In this document: positions 10,171-21,499 of the stretch, in pieces | How positions within the stretch are numbered: position 1 is the stretch's first letter | Layout: every line of letters starts with the position of its first letter | NCBI GenBank assembly: GCA_029204225.1 | Contig: CM055107.1 | Span: 1,548,128 to 1,612,127 of the forward strand | DNA: 64,000 nt | DNA from: Diphasiastrum complanatum | Lineage: Eukaryota > Streptophyta > Lycopodiopsida > Lycopodiales > Lycopodiaceae | Direction of reading: 5' to 3' | The notes under the pieces: generated by a model | Told to the model about the DNA's origin: nothing | The model's database searches: none | Seen by the model: the letters and a program-made list of their open reading frames with translations, nothing else | Translations under genes and position numbers: made by a program

Positions 10171-12030
10171 CCTGCACAAGGGCGTCTGAAGGCTGATTTG
10201 ACTTGTGGAAGATTGCTTCAATTCGAAAGATATTTTCCAGGGGAAGATAATGTTCTTTCTAGCATTCTTCCATGCGGCTAGCCCGATCCATGGTGTACAG
10301 ATCAAGAACACCTTCAAACAGAGGAGGAGCGGGCCTTTTGTAGATCGTCTTCCAAGAATAAGGAGCAGGTGACGGATGAGGAGGCTGTAACTGCCATCAA
10401 GCACCAAGAGGAGGGGGGTCAGGTAGTGTAGTCGTCTTCCTACCCTTTTGAGCAGACAATAGGGGGATGCAAGCTCTCCTCAACAAGTAGCTCATCACTC
10501 TCAATAAGTTGACTCAGTGAGTAGCTCAGCAAAGCTTTTCAAGCACTCAGTGAGTAGCTCAACAAAGCTTTTCAAGCTCTCAATGAACTGATCTTCTATT
10601 CTCTCCAACGAGTTGTTCTTTTCTCAACGAGTTTCTTAAGGTTTACTATGAGCTACCACTCTCTCTTAACGAGCTTCTACTCAAGGTTTGTTTTCATTGA
10701 TGGTTTAATACGAGTTTTCATGTCTTTATGAGCAATCGCGTATCAAAAAGTTATTGAAGAAGAAAGATTCAACACCATTGCGTCCGAAGTGCAGAAAGCA
10801 GAACTGATTAATGTAAGTTGATTAATGTTTTCTCTTGAGTTGTTGCATACTTCTAACCAACACCTTTATTCGAATTTAGTAAGCAGAACTGATTAATGCT
10901 TTTCTGCATTCATCATTTCTCAGATTGAATTAAAGCTTCGAAAGGGCTTTGCCAAGACGGCCGTCATTTTATGAATTCTTTCGTATGAATTGGATGCTGG
11001 GCTCAAAATTCGACTATGCAAGTCAAAAATATTATATTGTTTTTAATATTTAAATCCAGGATCCTGTGTCTGAGTTGTCGGCTTAGTCTTCATTTAGTTT
11101 GTATTCTTTAGTTTGAGCTGAGTTGGATGCTCTGCTCCGGTTTCGAGACTGGCAATTCAAAGATTTGTTATTGCAGGTTCTGTTTTCATTTAGTCATTTG
11201 GTAAATATGCACTGAAGTTCATTAGTTTCTTACGTGATGGAAGTATGATAGACGATTGACGATAATATAAAAGTTGCTTATGGCATCAAACATTCTGCAT
11301 CAAAGACCTTCGTCATGGTTTTGTCCATTGACCAATGAGGTGTGAGACATGTTAAAGATGGCATAGGAGAGACATGAAGAGTAAACCAAACTCAGAAACT
11401 ACACAGAGCTTCAACTCTGCAACAAAAAATCAAAAAATAAGCTTACCTACACACACACTCAATGGGCACACACACAAGGCTTCAAACTCAAAAGCAAGAT
11501 ATGAAAATAAGGCATCAAAGAAATGTTTACCACTGAAGGTCTTTTGTGATAGGAGTTCATTTAAGGCTTCTAACTCTAGCATACGTTTTCCTTACAACGT
11601 TGCCTCATATACCTGCTATCTATCGTATCCTAGAAGTTTCATCAATCTTGATCATACTTTCTTAAGAAGTCAAATAAATCAGGAAACCATTATGCGTGTA
11701 AAAATTTAACTTACCAACAGTCGCTATCAGAGTCTCACTTTGAAATAAGTTAGAATATGGACTAAGCTTTATAACTTTTGCATTTGTAGTAGCTCTGTTT
11801 AGGCTCAACATCAGCGTTCCAATGGTGACTTGGCTTCTAATCAAACCTCTTTTGCAAAATAACACTGTTATTAGCTTTAAGTGTAGGTTGAACATCATTA
11901 TTCCAATGGTTGACTTGCTTTTCAATTTTAACATATTTGCAAAGTAACATCCTTATGTTTTAAGTGCATGCCAATCACATTTTTTTTGGAAATTACCATC
12001 ATTTGATTGTTAGTCATAGTCTATTTTTCC
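10171..12030. other. Gene-poor stretch, nothing firm
   Basis: No recognised protein. A two-copy 33-bp repeat lies at 10512-10577. A 111-codon open frame at 11374-11709 is low in complexity (S/N/K-rich) with no recognisable motif, and I do not call it a gene. Confidence 0.35.
10512..10577. repeat. Two tandem 33-bp units
   Basis: ACTCAGTGAGTAGCTCA... at 10512-10544 is repeated at 10545-10577 with a single difference. Loose copies of GAGTAGCTC and TCAACGAG occur on both sides to about 10690. Confidence 0.8.
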
Positions 12031-13165
12031 GAAGACCGGAATTTTTCCAAAGACTCAATTTTTTTTTCGAAAAACTCAAATTTTTTCGAAGACTCGATTT
12101 TTTCGAAAACTCGATTTTTTCAGAAAACTCGAAATTTTTTAGAAGACTCGAATTTTTTTTAAGACTCGAAGACTAAGATTTTTCCAAAGACCACTTTAAT
12201 TGATACGCTTTAATTGCAGAAAATCTGAAGCGAGGAGATTCAAATGTATGTAGTATGTACATGCTTTGAGAAAAAATGGGTACTAAGCAACAATGCCCAG
12301 GAAAAACAGGTTCAGCCTCACTTTGAGAGCTTCTATAAAGACAATTTTCAAAAGATAAAAAATGTAAAAATTGTGCAACCTGAACTCTATGAACAAAGAC
12401 GGACCCTTATCCAGATAGATTAATGTGAGAGTGTGAGGAATTCATAGATTTAATTAATCGTGGGCAATTCACCACGGTTCTGAGAACTGTACAGTGAACC
12501 ATACGGTTCTCAAACTTTTTCGGTCCCAAGACTCAATTTTTCCCAAGACTCGAATTTTTCCCCCAACTTAAATTTTTCCCAAGACTCAATTTCTCCCAAG
12601 ACTCGATTTTTTCAAAGACTCGATTTTTCCAAAGACTCAAATTTTTTCAAAGACTCGAATTTTTTTTTTCAAAGACTTGAAAATTTCCAAAGACTCGTTT
12701 TTGTAAATGAGTCTATTTTTTTTTTCCCAAAGACTCTATTTTTTTTTTCAAGAACTCGATTTTTTTGCCAAGACTCAATTTTTTCCAAGACTCAATTTTT
12801 TCAAAAGACTGCAACTTTTCCAACACTCAATTTTTACAAGACTCGAATTTTTCCAAGACTCGAATTTTTTTCAAGACTCGATTTTTTCCCAAGACTCGAA
12901 TTTTTTCCAAGACTCAATTTTGTTCCAAGACTTAATTTTTGCTATGATCAAATTTTTCAAAGACTCGAATTTTTCCAAAGGATCGAATTTTTTTAAAGAC
13001 TCGAATTTTTTTAATAGATCGAATTTTTCTAGAGACTCAGATTTTTCCAAAAGATCAAATTTTTCCAAAGACTCGAATTTTTTGAAGGATCGAAGTTTTT
13101 TAAAGACTCTAATTTTTTCAAAGACTCGAAGTTTTCCAATGACTAATTTTTCCATAGACTCGAAT
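12030..13165. repeat. AAGACTCGAATTTTTTCC minisatellite, two blocks
   Basis: Blocks at about 12030-12190 and 12530-13165 consist of imperfect units near 18 bp, consensus AAGACTCGAATTTTTTCC, with frequent A/G changes (GACTCAATTTTT, GATCGAATTTTT). Because the period is near 18, long open frames appear on both strands (for example 12707-13204 plus and 12871-13155 minus) with repeated KDSNFF or EKFESL words; these are products of the repeat, not evidence of genes. The 340-bp spacer between the blocks has no such units. Confidence 0.9.
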
Positions 13166-13169
13166 CATC

Positions 13170-14700
13170 GACCACCACCTAGATCAACCGTCATCGCCCA
13201 TTAACGACGGACACACTTTGCTAGTTAGTTTCTAAAATTGTATGTACAAATGAGCTCCAAAGAAGAACATATACATGCAGCATGGAGCGAGCTTGAGCTT
13301 AACATGTTTCACACGTGTGAGAGTGAGTGATGAGCACATAACAAGGAGCACCAAGGGAGCGGGCCCCGGGGAAGTGCCTTAGCATGGAGCAGGGAGCAGG
13401 GAGCAAGGACGAGGCAGTTACCAGAGGCCAACAACAGGCTTTTCCGGCATTATCTGTCGAAAACAGACAGCCTCTCTCACACACACACCCATGCACGAAA
13501 ACTAGCAGGCCGAGGTCGAGGGCAGGGAAGAAGCGAGCAGGAGTCATAGCACAGGGAGGAAGCGAAGGAAGACGGTCATAGCAGAGGCAAATGACAAGCC
13601 CGATCTTGATGAGAAAGCAGGAGCATGGGCGGCATAGCCATTAATCCCTTATCGATATAGCTCTTTATACATATCCTTCTTTCCATTCCTTTCCTTCAAA
13701 CGTGTGGACGTAGTCATCTCTAACACAACACAAATTCCCGAACAAAAAAAAACACCCCCCAACCAGCGATCATTTCAGCGGAACTTCTCTCTCTCGAGAA
13801 CATTAGTTAAGTTCCTGCATAAACCTAGCCTCCCAGTCTTTTCCTGCAGCGACCCGACAGATGCGAGTTAAACAGAAAATTAGAGCGCAGGTGGCCTAAT
13901 AAGAAAGCACCCATCGGTTTTTTTCCACGACAGCATACATTCTCTCTCTCACGCACTCACTTACACTTTGCTACTTTCCTCTTGCATTTGATTTTCCTTG
14001 ATGTTCTTTATTTATTTCCAAGTATAATACAAGGGAGGGAGCAGATCATCATCCTCTAACCATTTTCCATGACTTCCGTAGCTGATAGCTTTTTTTTACT
14101 AATAAATTTAACATCACATTTTTCGCTCTTTTTGAATTAAGAGCAGTCAAACTTGTAGTTCAGCAGGGAAATGTTCTTTCTAAGATCTCTGCTAGTAGTT
14201 TGGTAGATATGAAAGTTAGGTCTCGCCCTAACGTGCTTCAGGTACCTTTTCATATGACCCTTCCCAGTTGTAAAGTGCAGGGAAGATCATTCCCCATACG
14301 TAAATGTATCTCTTGATACCTTTGGGACTAAAATGAAAATTTGTTTCACTTTGACAAAGTCCCTTTCAATTTACGTGCCTATGACCAGATATCTACATCT
14401 CCATTTACCTTTCTTCTTATCTGATAAAAACTTGCAAGGAGTCGATAGTCATTTTATCATAGGGCGATGCCTGAAATTTGTTTAAGCGTATATTAGGATT
14501 GTTTTTGGTGGTAAGAGTAAGTGAAACTTTTGCAGCTTAAGAAACCAAACTAGTGCTCGGGAAAATTGGCAAACTATACGAATAAAATCGACGGCTATAC
14601 AAGCATATATACGTTTTCATAAGTAAAAGTCTTAAAAAAACTGAGAATTTTTATAAAATGCAGGTTTTTTTTGAAGATAATGGCATTGTCACAAATATCT
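13170..14700. other. No gene seen
   Basis: A relatively GC-rich part (13300-13620) is followed by AT-rich sequence. Nothing with coding character longer than 80 codons and no repeat of note was seen. Confidence 0.35.
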
Positions 14701-14704
14701 TTAG

Positions 14705-15070
14705 ATGGAATGTAATCGAGCGAGAAAAAATAAATCAGATAAAACTTGTTTCTGCCTTTCTCAAGCATCTCACCATGCATCCAACTGTCATAGCTGTCCC
14801 GTTATTGTGTCACTGTGTCAACATCACATTGACGAGTTAGTAATGGTCATGGTCGAAGTTTTGAAATTAAAGCCACGTCTTTTGAAACAATGCTTCCTCC
14901 AAACAATGATTAGCTTTGAAGAACTGATGTTACACCCTGGAGATAGTCAGTGTACTAGCACCCAATCTAGAATGAATCTATCTAGTATCCTTTATGCAAA
15001 GAATTGGTTATTGCACAAACTTCAAATTGACTTGCTTGATTACCACGATCCACAATCCCTTACAGTTGAG
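14705..15070 (+). other. Possible exon of an unrecognised protein
   Basis: An open frame of good amino-acid complexity is preceded by a splice-acceptor-like TATCTTTAG and ends at GTTGAG/GTAAGATT, a good plant donor. It encodes a Cys/His-containing start and a helical segment with LKLKPRLLKQCFLQTMISF and ILYAKNWLLHKLQIDLL. I do not recognise the family. It converges on the GDSL gene on the other strand. It could be an exon of a neighbouring gene or a captured gene piece. Confidence 0.3.
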
Positions 15071-15254
15071 GTAAGATTCCACAATTTGCTGAACTCACGA
15101 CTCTCCAGCACGCGTGTGGTACATTCACTTGGTTGGGTTGTAAGCTGTAGCAATTCGCTGAAAATAAGATGTTCTTAAAATCCCACCTTTCAGTTCAAAT
15201 TTAGTGCAGCATGCAAGCTCAAGAAAACTGTGGCATTCTAGGAAATTATGTCCC

Positions 15255-17284
15255 TTAGAACGTGCTGAAGTCCAAGTAGCAAAGAGCGCTAAGGTCATAT
15301 GCAGGATCAATAAATTTGCCTGTGAGCAACGCTTGTGCCATGAGCCGATTGAAACCTTCGGTGAAATGCAATCCATCCCAGCTGATATATGCAAACGGAT
15401 CTAGGCAGATATTTTTGGTTGATGGTCCACATGACTGACCAGGATCATTATATTTACCACCACCCCCACAGCAAGCAACAAGAGTGGTGTCCCGGTAGAA
15501 TCCTGCAAACGTGCATTGGAGTACTCCACGTCAGGAGAGAAGCGTTGGCACATTGAGAAGGAAACAAGAAGATTGGCAAGAAAGACGAGTCAGGAGGAAA
15601 AAGGGCCAAAATTCGGCAGACAGGTTATTTATTAGACTAGAGCGATTACGTTATGCTAAAGAGAAAACACCGTTCAGAGTTGTCAATAAGGGGGAAGGAA
15701 ATGAAGATGGAAGATAAAAATCAGGAAAAATTTATCATCTCATGCATCAAGTGAAAACGAATTTTTATTAATTTTAAGTCGAAACAACTAAGTTCAGCGT
15801 TTGATCTATAAACTAAACACCGAATAAAGGTTGCACTTCAAACCATAGTCCTGAGGATTGATCACAGAATCGTTGTGGAAAGCGTAGTAGTCGAAGGAAA
15901 ATAGGGTGGCATCTGGAAGTTGCTGGCGCAACTTTGCAAGGGCTGTTCGCAGCTGACCATTGAAGAGGCTTACTAGATTGTTATGATGAAGTAAACACCC
16001 ATTCTGAGCGTAGTCATTGCCATTTGCGCTCCCAAAAGAGCTTAAGACTTGAGGAATGCACCCCATGGCAGGCACATTAAAGACCACGAAGTTTCTCGCA
16101 CCCGCAGCAGCGTAGAGCTCCTGAAATCAAGCATCTGATCTTGATCGGTACAGCTTTTGGACTAAATAATCCAATGCCACTAAATGCTATGTAGAAAATT
16201 AGACCACATACGATACTACCTGCACTGCTGTCTTGATGCTCTGAACGGCTCCAGGGATCACATTTGCCTCCATTTGAGGAAAAGACACGTGGTTGTATTT
16301 CCAGTTCTGCCAGAAGTCATTGAATCCGATAGAAAGTATGTACAAGGCAGATGAGAACGATTCTGCTGCGGGAAGCAATGGCTGGCCTATTTTCAAACAA
16401 CCGAAAGGTGCCTCCAGTGATTTCTCCACGACGATTATACCATAAAACGCTGAATGGACTTCTTAAAAAACTGGAAAGAAAATGATAATAGCCTACATGT
16501 GGAAGACAGGGGACTAGTTCACCGCTCTGAAACATGCTAGTGTTACCTGATGATTTGTTTTGCAGTGCTAGAAAGTCCTTTCTGAAACTGATAAGCTGAT
16601 TTACTTGCGTTTGAAGATTGAACGGTGATACAATTGTCGTGCTTCGGGCAGTCGCTCCGGAACTTGCAAAGTTGACGCCGTGTCGGTAGTCTGGTTCGAT
16701 AGCTTGCAGGTAGGGAGCAAGAAAAGGAAAACCGAAGGCCTGAGCTGTATTATCAAAGATAACATCAGAATAAGTTCAGACAGTAATTTAAAACCTGCAG
16801 CAACTGTTTCACATCCTTGATCTATTTTTCTCTTCTGAGCTACAACCTTTCAAGTTTCAATGGCTAAACACAATATTCTCCCGAATCCCGATCTTTTATC
16901 AACCGCGGTCCACAAACATATCTGATCATGCAATGCCTACTACAATATTATTGTTCTTCTATAAACCAAAAGAACAAGTACAGCCACGTAAGGATATCCT
17001 GTACATGACATTATAAGAGGGAGCACGGAAGACAACTTACCAATAAAATCGATGACAAGTCGGCCATCGCTGTAACGCTTCGCAGGATGATGGAAGTAGG
17101 TCTGTCCATAGGGAAAAGCTTCCACAGGCCTAGTGGTTGGAAACGCTGCTACGGCATTGCCAGTGTCACTCAAAGAATCGCCAAAACTGAAGATAGCCTG
17201 AGGACACTGCACATTCAAGCTGGCAGTACAACGATCTGGCTTCCATAATATAAATGCTTGCAGTATGAGCAGCAGAAGCACCAT
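15255..17284 (-). CDS. GDSL esterase/lipase, five exons
   Basis: A plant GDSL-type (SGNH hydrolase) gene, expected to be secreted and to cleave ester bonds. Proposed exons: 17284-17041, 16744-16547, 16461-16220, 16120-15844, 15502-15255. All junctions are GT/AG, and the phases join to a 402-residue protein, close to the family's usual 350-400. An N-terminal hydrophobic signal (MVLLLLILQAFIL) precedes block I, FSFGDSLSDTGN (nucleophile Ser37). GVNFASSGATA, IGFND (Asn195) and VFNVPAMGCIP follow, then CCGGGGKYN and block V ISWDGLHFTE (Asp363, His366), so the catalytic set is complete. The exon 3 acceptor is the least certain: the nearer TTTCCAG would give a stop, so the AAG nine bases on was used. 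The start is the first ATG in frame before the signal peptide. It is the only intact host-type gene seen here. Substrate unknown. Confidence 0.88.
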
Positions 17285-17419
17285 CCTTCAGGCTGTGTTT
17301 ACCATTCCACGATCCCACTCACAACAATACTCATAATGATAAGCACTGAATGTCTAAAGCACCCATAGAACAACAAGTTATAAACCAGACAAGCAACATA
17401 GATCAACAGATCTCTCAGC

Positions 17420-17427
17420 TCAAACAA

Positions 17428-17465
<38 letters not shown>

Positions 17466-17602
17466 ATCAGTGAAGAGAGGAAAGCAAAATACTGAAACCC
17501 AGAGAAAATGGATGGAACATTGGTGTTAAGCAAAGAGAGCGAGAGAGAAAGTGAACGAGAGTGGTAGCTTTTCGAGAACGCCATCGCCATCGCCATCGCC
17601 AT
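17420..17602 (-). other. Upstream ORF and CT-rich leader of the GDSL gene
   Basis: A 60-codon frame starts with a run of ATGGCG repeats (MAMAMAMAF) and reads through the CT tract as SLSLSL. It is in the same frame as the GDSL start but ends in a stop about 135 bp before it. If transcribed from further upstream it would be a uORF. I see no splice signals that would join it to the GDSL frame. Confidence 0.3.
17431..17463. repeat. (AG)n microsatellite
   Basis: Uninterrupted AG dinucleotides; CT on the strand of the GDSL gene, in its presumed 5' UTR. CT tracts in plant leaders are common. Confidence 0.95.
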
Positions 17603-17720
17603 GAGTAGGCTATGGTGAAGTTGGCACAGCAGGTAGGTGTTTTACGTCCAAGGCGCCCACTTGGATGCTATCCACGCGTCACAGATTGCCATTTCGAAAC
17701 TTTCAGGCAATTAACCTTTG

Positions 17721-17730
17721 ACACGTGGTC
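17721..17730. promoter_or_regulatory. ABRE/G-box-like site upstream of the GDSL gene
   Basis: ACACGTGGTC, with the ACGTG core bound by plant bZIP factors, preceded by TTGAC. It lies about 440 bp upstream of the GDSL start. Single short motifs occur by chance, so this is only suggestive. Confidence 0.25.
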
Positions 17731-17879
17731 AAATCTGAATGTTTTTGCGATATCCAACAGTGGAGGACGTAAAATCCTGGCGTCCCACTGAGAGATAGAG
17801 GCCCACCCGGGTGCTCAGCCTGCCTACCATCTCCAGTACTCGGTTGCCAACTACAAGTACCACTGCTACCCTACTCTAC

Positions 17880-18484
17880 TCTACTCTACTTTACTTTACT
17901 GCTCCACACTAGGCTATCATCTTATTACCACCATTGCATGACACAAGCACACATTTGTTTTATACAAGGAGAGCATACCCATCTCTCATTGCATTTAGGG
18001 CCATTTTACACTACACAGCCCCGCAAATCCAAAATTTAAAATGGAAGAAAAGTGGGATTTCCAAGATTTCAAAGTGCACACAAACAAGCACTTGCCACTG
18101 TGTGACAAATGACAAGGCAGGGACCCAATGCCATGTAGGCCAATGTTCCTTGGTATGTTGGCCTGCATTTTGAAGTTTTTTAAAACCTTCACTACCAATG
18201 TTCTTTTTAATGAAATGCATTTCAATTTTGACCTCACCAGTTGAAAGAATTCAAAGAATGCATTTCAAAGAATTCTGTCATGGGCAGGGGGATGGGCACG
18301 AGGGGGGGTTGAATTCGCCTGCCTGCCAACAGCCGCCAACGGTGGGCAGGCATACTAGTCTGTTATAATTAAAATAATAGTGTGAGCAGATAGCGCTCAC
18401 ACTGTGAGCCCGAGACCCTTTTTATTAAATTTTTCTTCATGTTTTTTTTTCGGGCAATGCTGTCTGTCCCATAGGCGATGTTTT
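17880..18484. other. No gene seen; short hairpin
   Basis: Contains a CTCTA-type short repeat near 17876-17898 and an 8-bp perfect inverted repeat with 7-base loop at 18380-18387/18395-18402 (GTGTGAGC/GCTCACAC). No coding sequence was recognised. Confidence 0.35.
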
Positions 18485-18699
18485 GGGGTTACTCATCCAT
18501 TGGCGAAGTCGGTCAACAAAATGCGAAAAAGACGAAGGTGCCTTAAAAATGATTTCTAAGGTATTCTGGCCACTTGGCCAGTGTGTCGCATTTTTCACTA
18601 AGGAGCGAAAAAGGCGAAGGTGCCTTAAAAAATGATTTCTAAGGTATTCTGGCCACTTGGCCAGTGTGTCGCATTTGTTGCTAAGGAGCGAAAAGTGAA
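18485..18699 (-). repeat. 82-bp tandem repeats, truncated 3' LTR of copia B
   Basis: Two units start at 18534 and 18616, each with GAAGGTGCC, TGATTTCTAAGGTATTCT, the palindromic TGGCCACTTGGCCA and GTGTCGCATTTTT. The same units occur four times at 21216-21492. Homology to the right-hand LTR breaks off at about 18485, so this LTR is cut on its left side. Confidence 0.75.
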
Positions 18700-19314
18700 A
18701 GCGATGCATCCAAACAGTCGAATATGTTTGAGTGATGGTTTTGATCCTGTCCACATGGCTTTGGTGATGGATCGATTCTTTAAGTAGGCAGCTATAGTAA
18801 CAGCTTCTGCCCAGAACTTCTTTGGAAGAGAGGCATGGGCCATCATGCTCTTGGCACTTTCGATGAGTGTTCGGTTCTTCCGCTCAGCTACACCATTGGA
18901 TTGAGGTGAGTAGCTGGTTGTGTATTGTTGAAGTATCCCGTTGGCCTTGTAGAACTCATTGCATTCTGTGGAGATGTACTCTCCCCCTCCATCTGTGCGT
19001 AGAGTCTTGACCTTCCTCTGGGTCTGGTTTTCTGCAGACGCCTTGAACTGCATGAAGAACTTGAATGCTTCGAATTTGTTCTTCATAAAGTAGGTAGTAG
19101 TTCTTCGAGAGAAGTTGTCGATGAAGGTTAGGAAATAGGGAGCTCCCCCTGTGGAAGTAGTCTGCATCGGGCCACAAATGTCGCTATGTACAAGGTCAAG
19201 AAAGCCCTTGGATGTATGAACTGAGTCTGAATCGAAGGGACTTCTAGCATGCTTGCTGATAATACAACTTTCACATGGAGAAGTTGGCTTGATGACTAGA
19301 TTCTGAGCTGACAT
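18700..19314 (-). CDS. Copia B integrase core
   Basis: The minus-strand frame contains SPCESCIISKHARSPF (zinc-binding end), LVHSDICGPM, FLTFIDNFSRRTTTYF, LRTDGGGEYISTE and NGVAERKNRTLIESAKSMM, so the D,D,E catalytic residues are intact, ending KHIRLFGCIAF. It then runs straight into the tandem-repeat LTR at about 18700; the open frame continues to 18625 only by reading repeat sequence. RT and RNase H are absent. Confidence 0.88.
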
Positions 19315-19329
19315 TTGCTGAATATTGTT

Positions 19330-20075
19330 CTAGTTAAGATGGCCTAGTTTGAAATGCCACAACATATCAGTTGATTCAAAAGTGGTTGTGTGAAGAGCTT
19401 GACTGTTAGAAGAATAGCAATGGCTGAGTTCGTACAAATAGCCGCTTCTTCTTCTGTAGGCTAGAACCTTCCGGGACTTGTCAAGAATGGTGCAACCTTT
19501 TGTATCGAATTCGACCCTCCGACCTAAATCGATGATTCTACTAATTGAGAGTAGATTCTTGGTCAAATTTGAAACGTGGAGAATGTTGGACAACAGCTTA
19601 ACTTCACCTCTTTTGAATTCAACCCCGACTGTTCCTTCACCTTCGATTGAGTGTGATGAGTTGTCTCCAAGTTGCACAACTCAAGAGTGGATGAACGACT
19701 TATAGTCTTTGAAACAGTCGCGATGGTAAATCATGTGTTGAGTTGCTCCGGAGTCTAGATACCAGGAACCAATATCTTGTTGTTCTCCGACTTTGGTCCT
19801 TCATCTTCTTCTTCTTGTTGTTGCTGATTTGAGTGACTGGCTTTAGCACTATGTGCTTGTTGTTGGAACTGCTTCTTCTTTTCATTGTTGTACTTCAAAG
19901 TTCGGCAGTCCTTGATTTCATGACCAGTCCTCTTATATTATCTGCAGAATAGTTTCTGCACAGGTTGGAATGATGAAGAGCTTGAATTCGATCCTGAACT
20001 AAAATTTGGTCCAGACTGCATGTTGCTCTTTTTGTCAGTAGAGTCTGACTTTGTAGATCTCTTGGATCTAAATTT
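19330..20075 (-). pseudogene. Copia B zinc knuckle, protease region and GAG-pre-integrase
   Basis: Positions 19677-19330 encode a protease C-terminal part and pre-integrase segment (VEGEGTVGVEF, LLSNILHVSNLTKNLLSISR, DMLWHFKLGHLN). To the right, across frame breaks, a poly-Q/E linker and a decayed CCHC knuckle (YKRTGHEIKDC, the second Cys position replaced by a stop) are seen. The order matches copia A, but the copy is broken. Confidence 0.75.
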
Positions 20076-20540
20076 CTAATTTTTTGAAGATAGAGTGAGG
20101 TGCTCCTGGGTAGAAATTGCCATTACCCAATTTTCGTAGGCTTCAGGTAGACTCGATAATAGAGTCATGAGTGCATCGGAATCTTCTATGACTGAGCCAG
20201 TTACAATCATCTGCTCCATAAGATTTTTGAAAGTGTTGAGGTGACTCGAAACACTATCTACTTCGGACATTCTAAGGTTGAAAAATTTCTTCCTCAAATG
20301 GAGCTTGGATGTAATGTCTCTAATGTCGTAGAGAGTTGCTACGATGTCCCATGCATCCTTAGCTATCTGAGCAACACATATGTGGCTAATCTGAGTGTCC
20401 TTTATGTTGAGGGTGATCATGGCAAATGCTTTGTCATCTCTCAGTCTCCACTTGGTGATGACGGCTGCATCACCATCTGGTTTGAGTTTTGTGCCATCAA
20501 CGATGTCCCACAGTTTTTTGGCTAGAAGTATAACCTTCAT
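20076..20540 (-). CDS. Copia B gag (UBN2 type)
   Basis: A 154-residue frame with the gag core KLWDIVDGT, AFAMITLNIKDTQISHI, KDAWDIVATLYDIRD, LHLRKKFFNLRMSE, HLNTFKNLMEQMIVTG and MTLLSSLPEAYENWVMAIS. The N-terminal portion lies in the degenerate stretch to 20740. The copy is orthodox except that the pol genes downstream end at integrase. Confidence 0.85.
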   Translation of the reverse strand: MKVILLAKKLWDIVDGTKLKPDGDAAVITKWRLRDDKAFAMITLNIKDTQISHICVAQIAKDAWDIVATLYDIRDITSKLHLRKKFFNLRMSEVDSVSSHLNTFKNLMEQMIVTGSVIEDSDALMTLLSSLPEAYENWVMAISTQEHLTLSSKN

Positions 20541-20740
20541 CTTGAATTTTCAGAGATGATAGTTATCTCCATCGAGTTTGTCAATGAGAGATGAACTGGA
20601 TGACGGATCTATTCTGGTTGGACTAGATCGTTGGTAGAAACAACGATTGTCTAAATACTGTTGGCTGCGTGTTTGCTAGAAAGACATCTTGATAGAAACA
20701 AGACTAATAATCCGTAGTAAAAATGCAGATTACCGAAATG

Positions 20741-20755
20741 CCTGCTATGATACCA
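20741..20755 (-). other. Primer binding site of copia B (initiator-Met type)
   Basis: On the minus strand TGGTATCATAGCAGG directly follows an LTR end (...CGACA). Plant copia primer sites usually read TGGTATCAGAGC, so this is the initiator-tRNA site with one change. It fixes the 5' LTR boundary at 20756. Confidence 0.75.
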
Positions 20756-21497
20756 TGTCGAAAAACGGTGGCTGCGAGCCAGCGAAGGCAACAGTTAGCT
20801 GTGTAGGAACGGAAACGCAACAGTTAGCTGCAGAAATATTCAAGTAGAAGAATTCATACAGTTTGCGCAAATGAACGACGCAGTAGTGAGACAAAAATTG
20901 CACTCTGATAAAAATATCAATAGTGAGTACAATGGCTTGAAATAATAACTTCAGCTTGTTGAGCGTGATAACGCTGGCTATAGATAACTCTGATTAAAAG
21001 AGAATTTCCAAAAAATAACACTTACATAGCTTGTTTCAGCTAATATAGAGATTTACAAGAGAGGAAATATCTTACAAGCCTTTAAGGCTATTTATGCCAG
21101 TCTTTGCATATGTACAAAAGTTAGCCATCAACCACCTTTGGGATATTTGTTTGTCCAGTTGTTTTAGGGTTACTCATCCATTGGCGAAGTCGATCAGCAA
21201 AAATGCGAAAAAGACGAAGGTGCCTTAAAAATGATTTCTAAGGTATTCTGGCCACTTGGCCAGTGTGTCGTATTTTTTTGTTAAGGAGCGAAAAAGGCGA
21301 AAAACACGAAGGTGCCTAAAAATGATTTCTAACGTATTCTGGCCACTTGGCCAGTGTGTCACATTTTTCGCTAAGGAGCGAAAAAGGCGAAAAAGGAGAA
21401 GGTGCCTTATAAATGATTTCTAAGGTATTCTTGCCACTTGGCCAGTGTGTCGCATTTTGCGCTAAAGAGTAAAAAAGACGAAGTTGCCTTTAAATGA
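20756..21497 (-). mobile_element. 5' LTR of copia B with four tandem U3 units
   Basis: Begins (plus-strand left end) TGTCGAAAAACGG beside the primer site. Its far side carries repeat units starting at 21216, 21308, 21398 and 21480 (92, 90, 82 bp and a partial), each with a TGGCCACTTGGCCA palindrome and TTTTTCGC motif. The right end, at about 21497, abuts the RT of copia C, indicating insertion into that element. Confidence 0.7.
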
Positions 21498-21499
21498 AA

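Noticed and set aside
11374..11709. 111-codon open frame as a gene
   Set aside because: Low-complexity S/N/K-rich sequence, no motif, no splice or conservation evidence.
12707..13204. 165-codon frame over the AAGACTCG minisatellite
   Set aside because: The repeat period, not selection, keeps it open; the opposite strand is open as well.
14658..14840. Short frame overlapping the exon-like ORF
   Set aside because: A different frame over the same bases with poorer composition; treated as a shadow.
18380..18402. GTGTGAGC/GCTCACAC hairpin as a terminator or MITE end
   Set aside because: A single 8-bp stem in a plant nuclear context; no paired terminal repeat or target duplication was found.
18485..18699. 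Regular repeats considered as a CRISPR array
   Set aside because: Units are direct tandem repeats without unique spacers, and they lie in an LTR of a eukaryotic retroelement.
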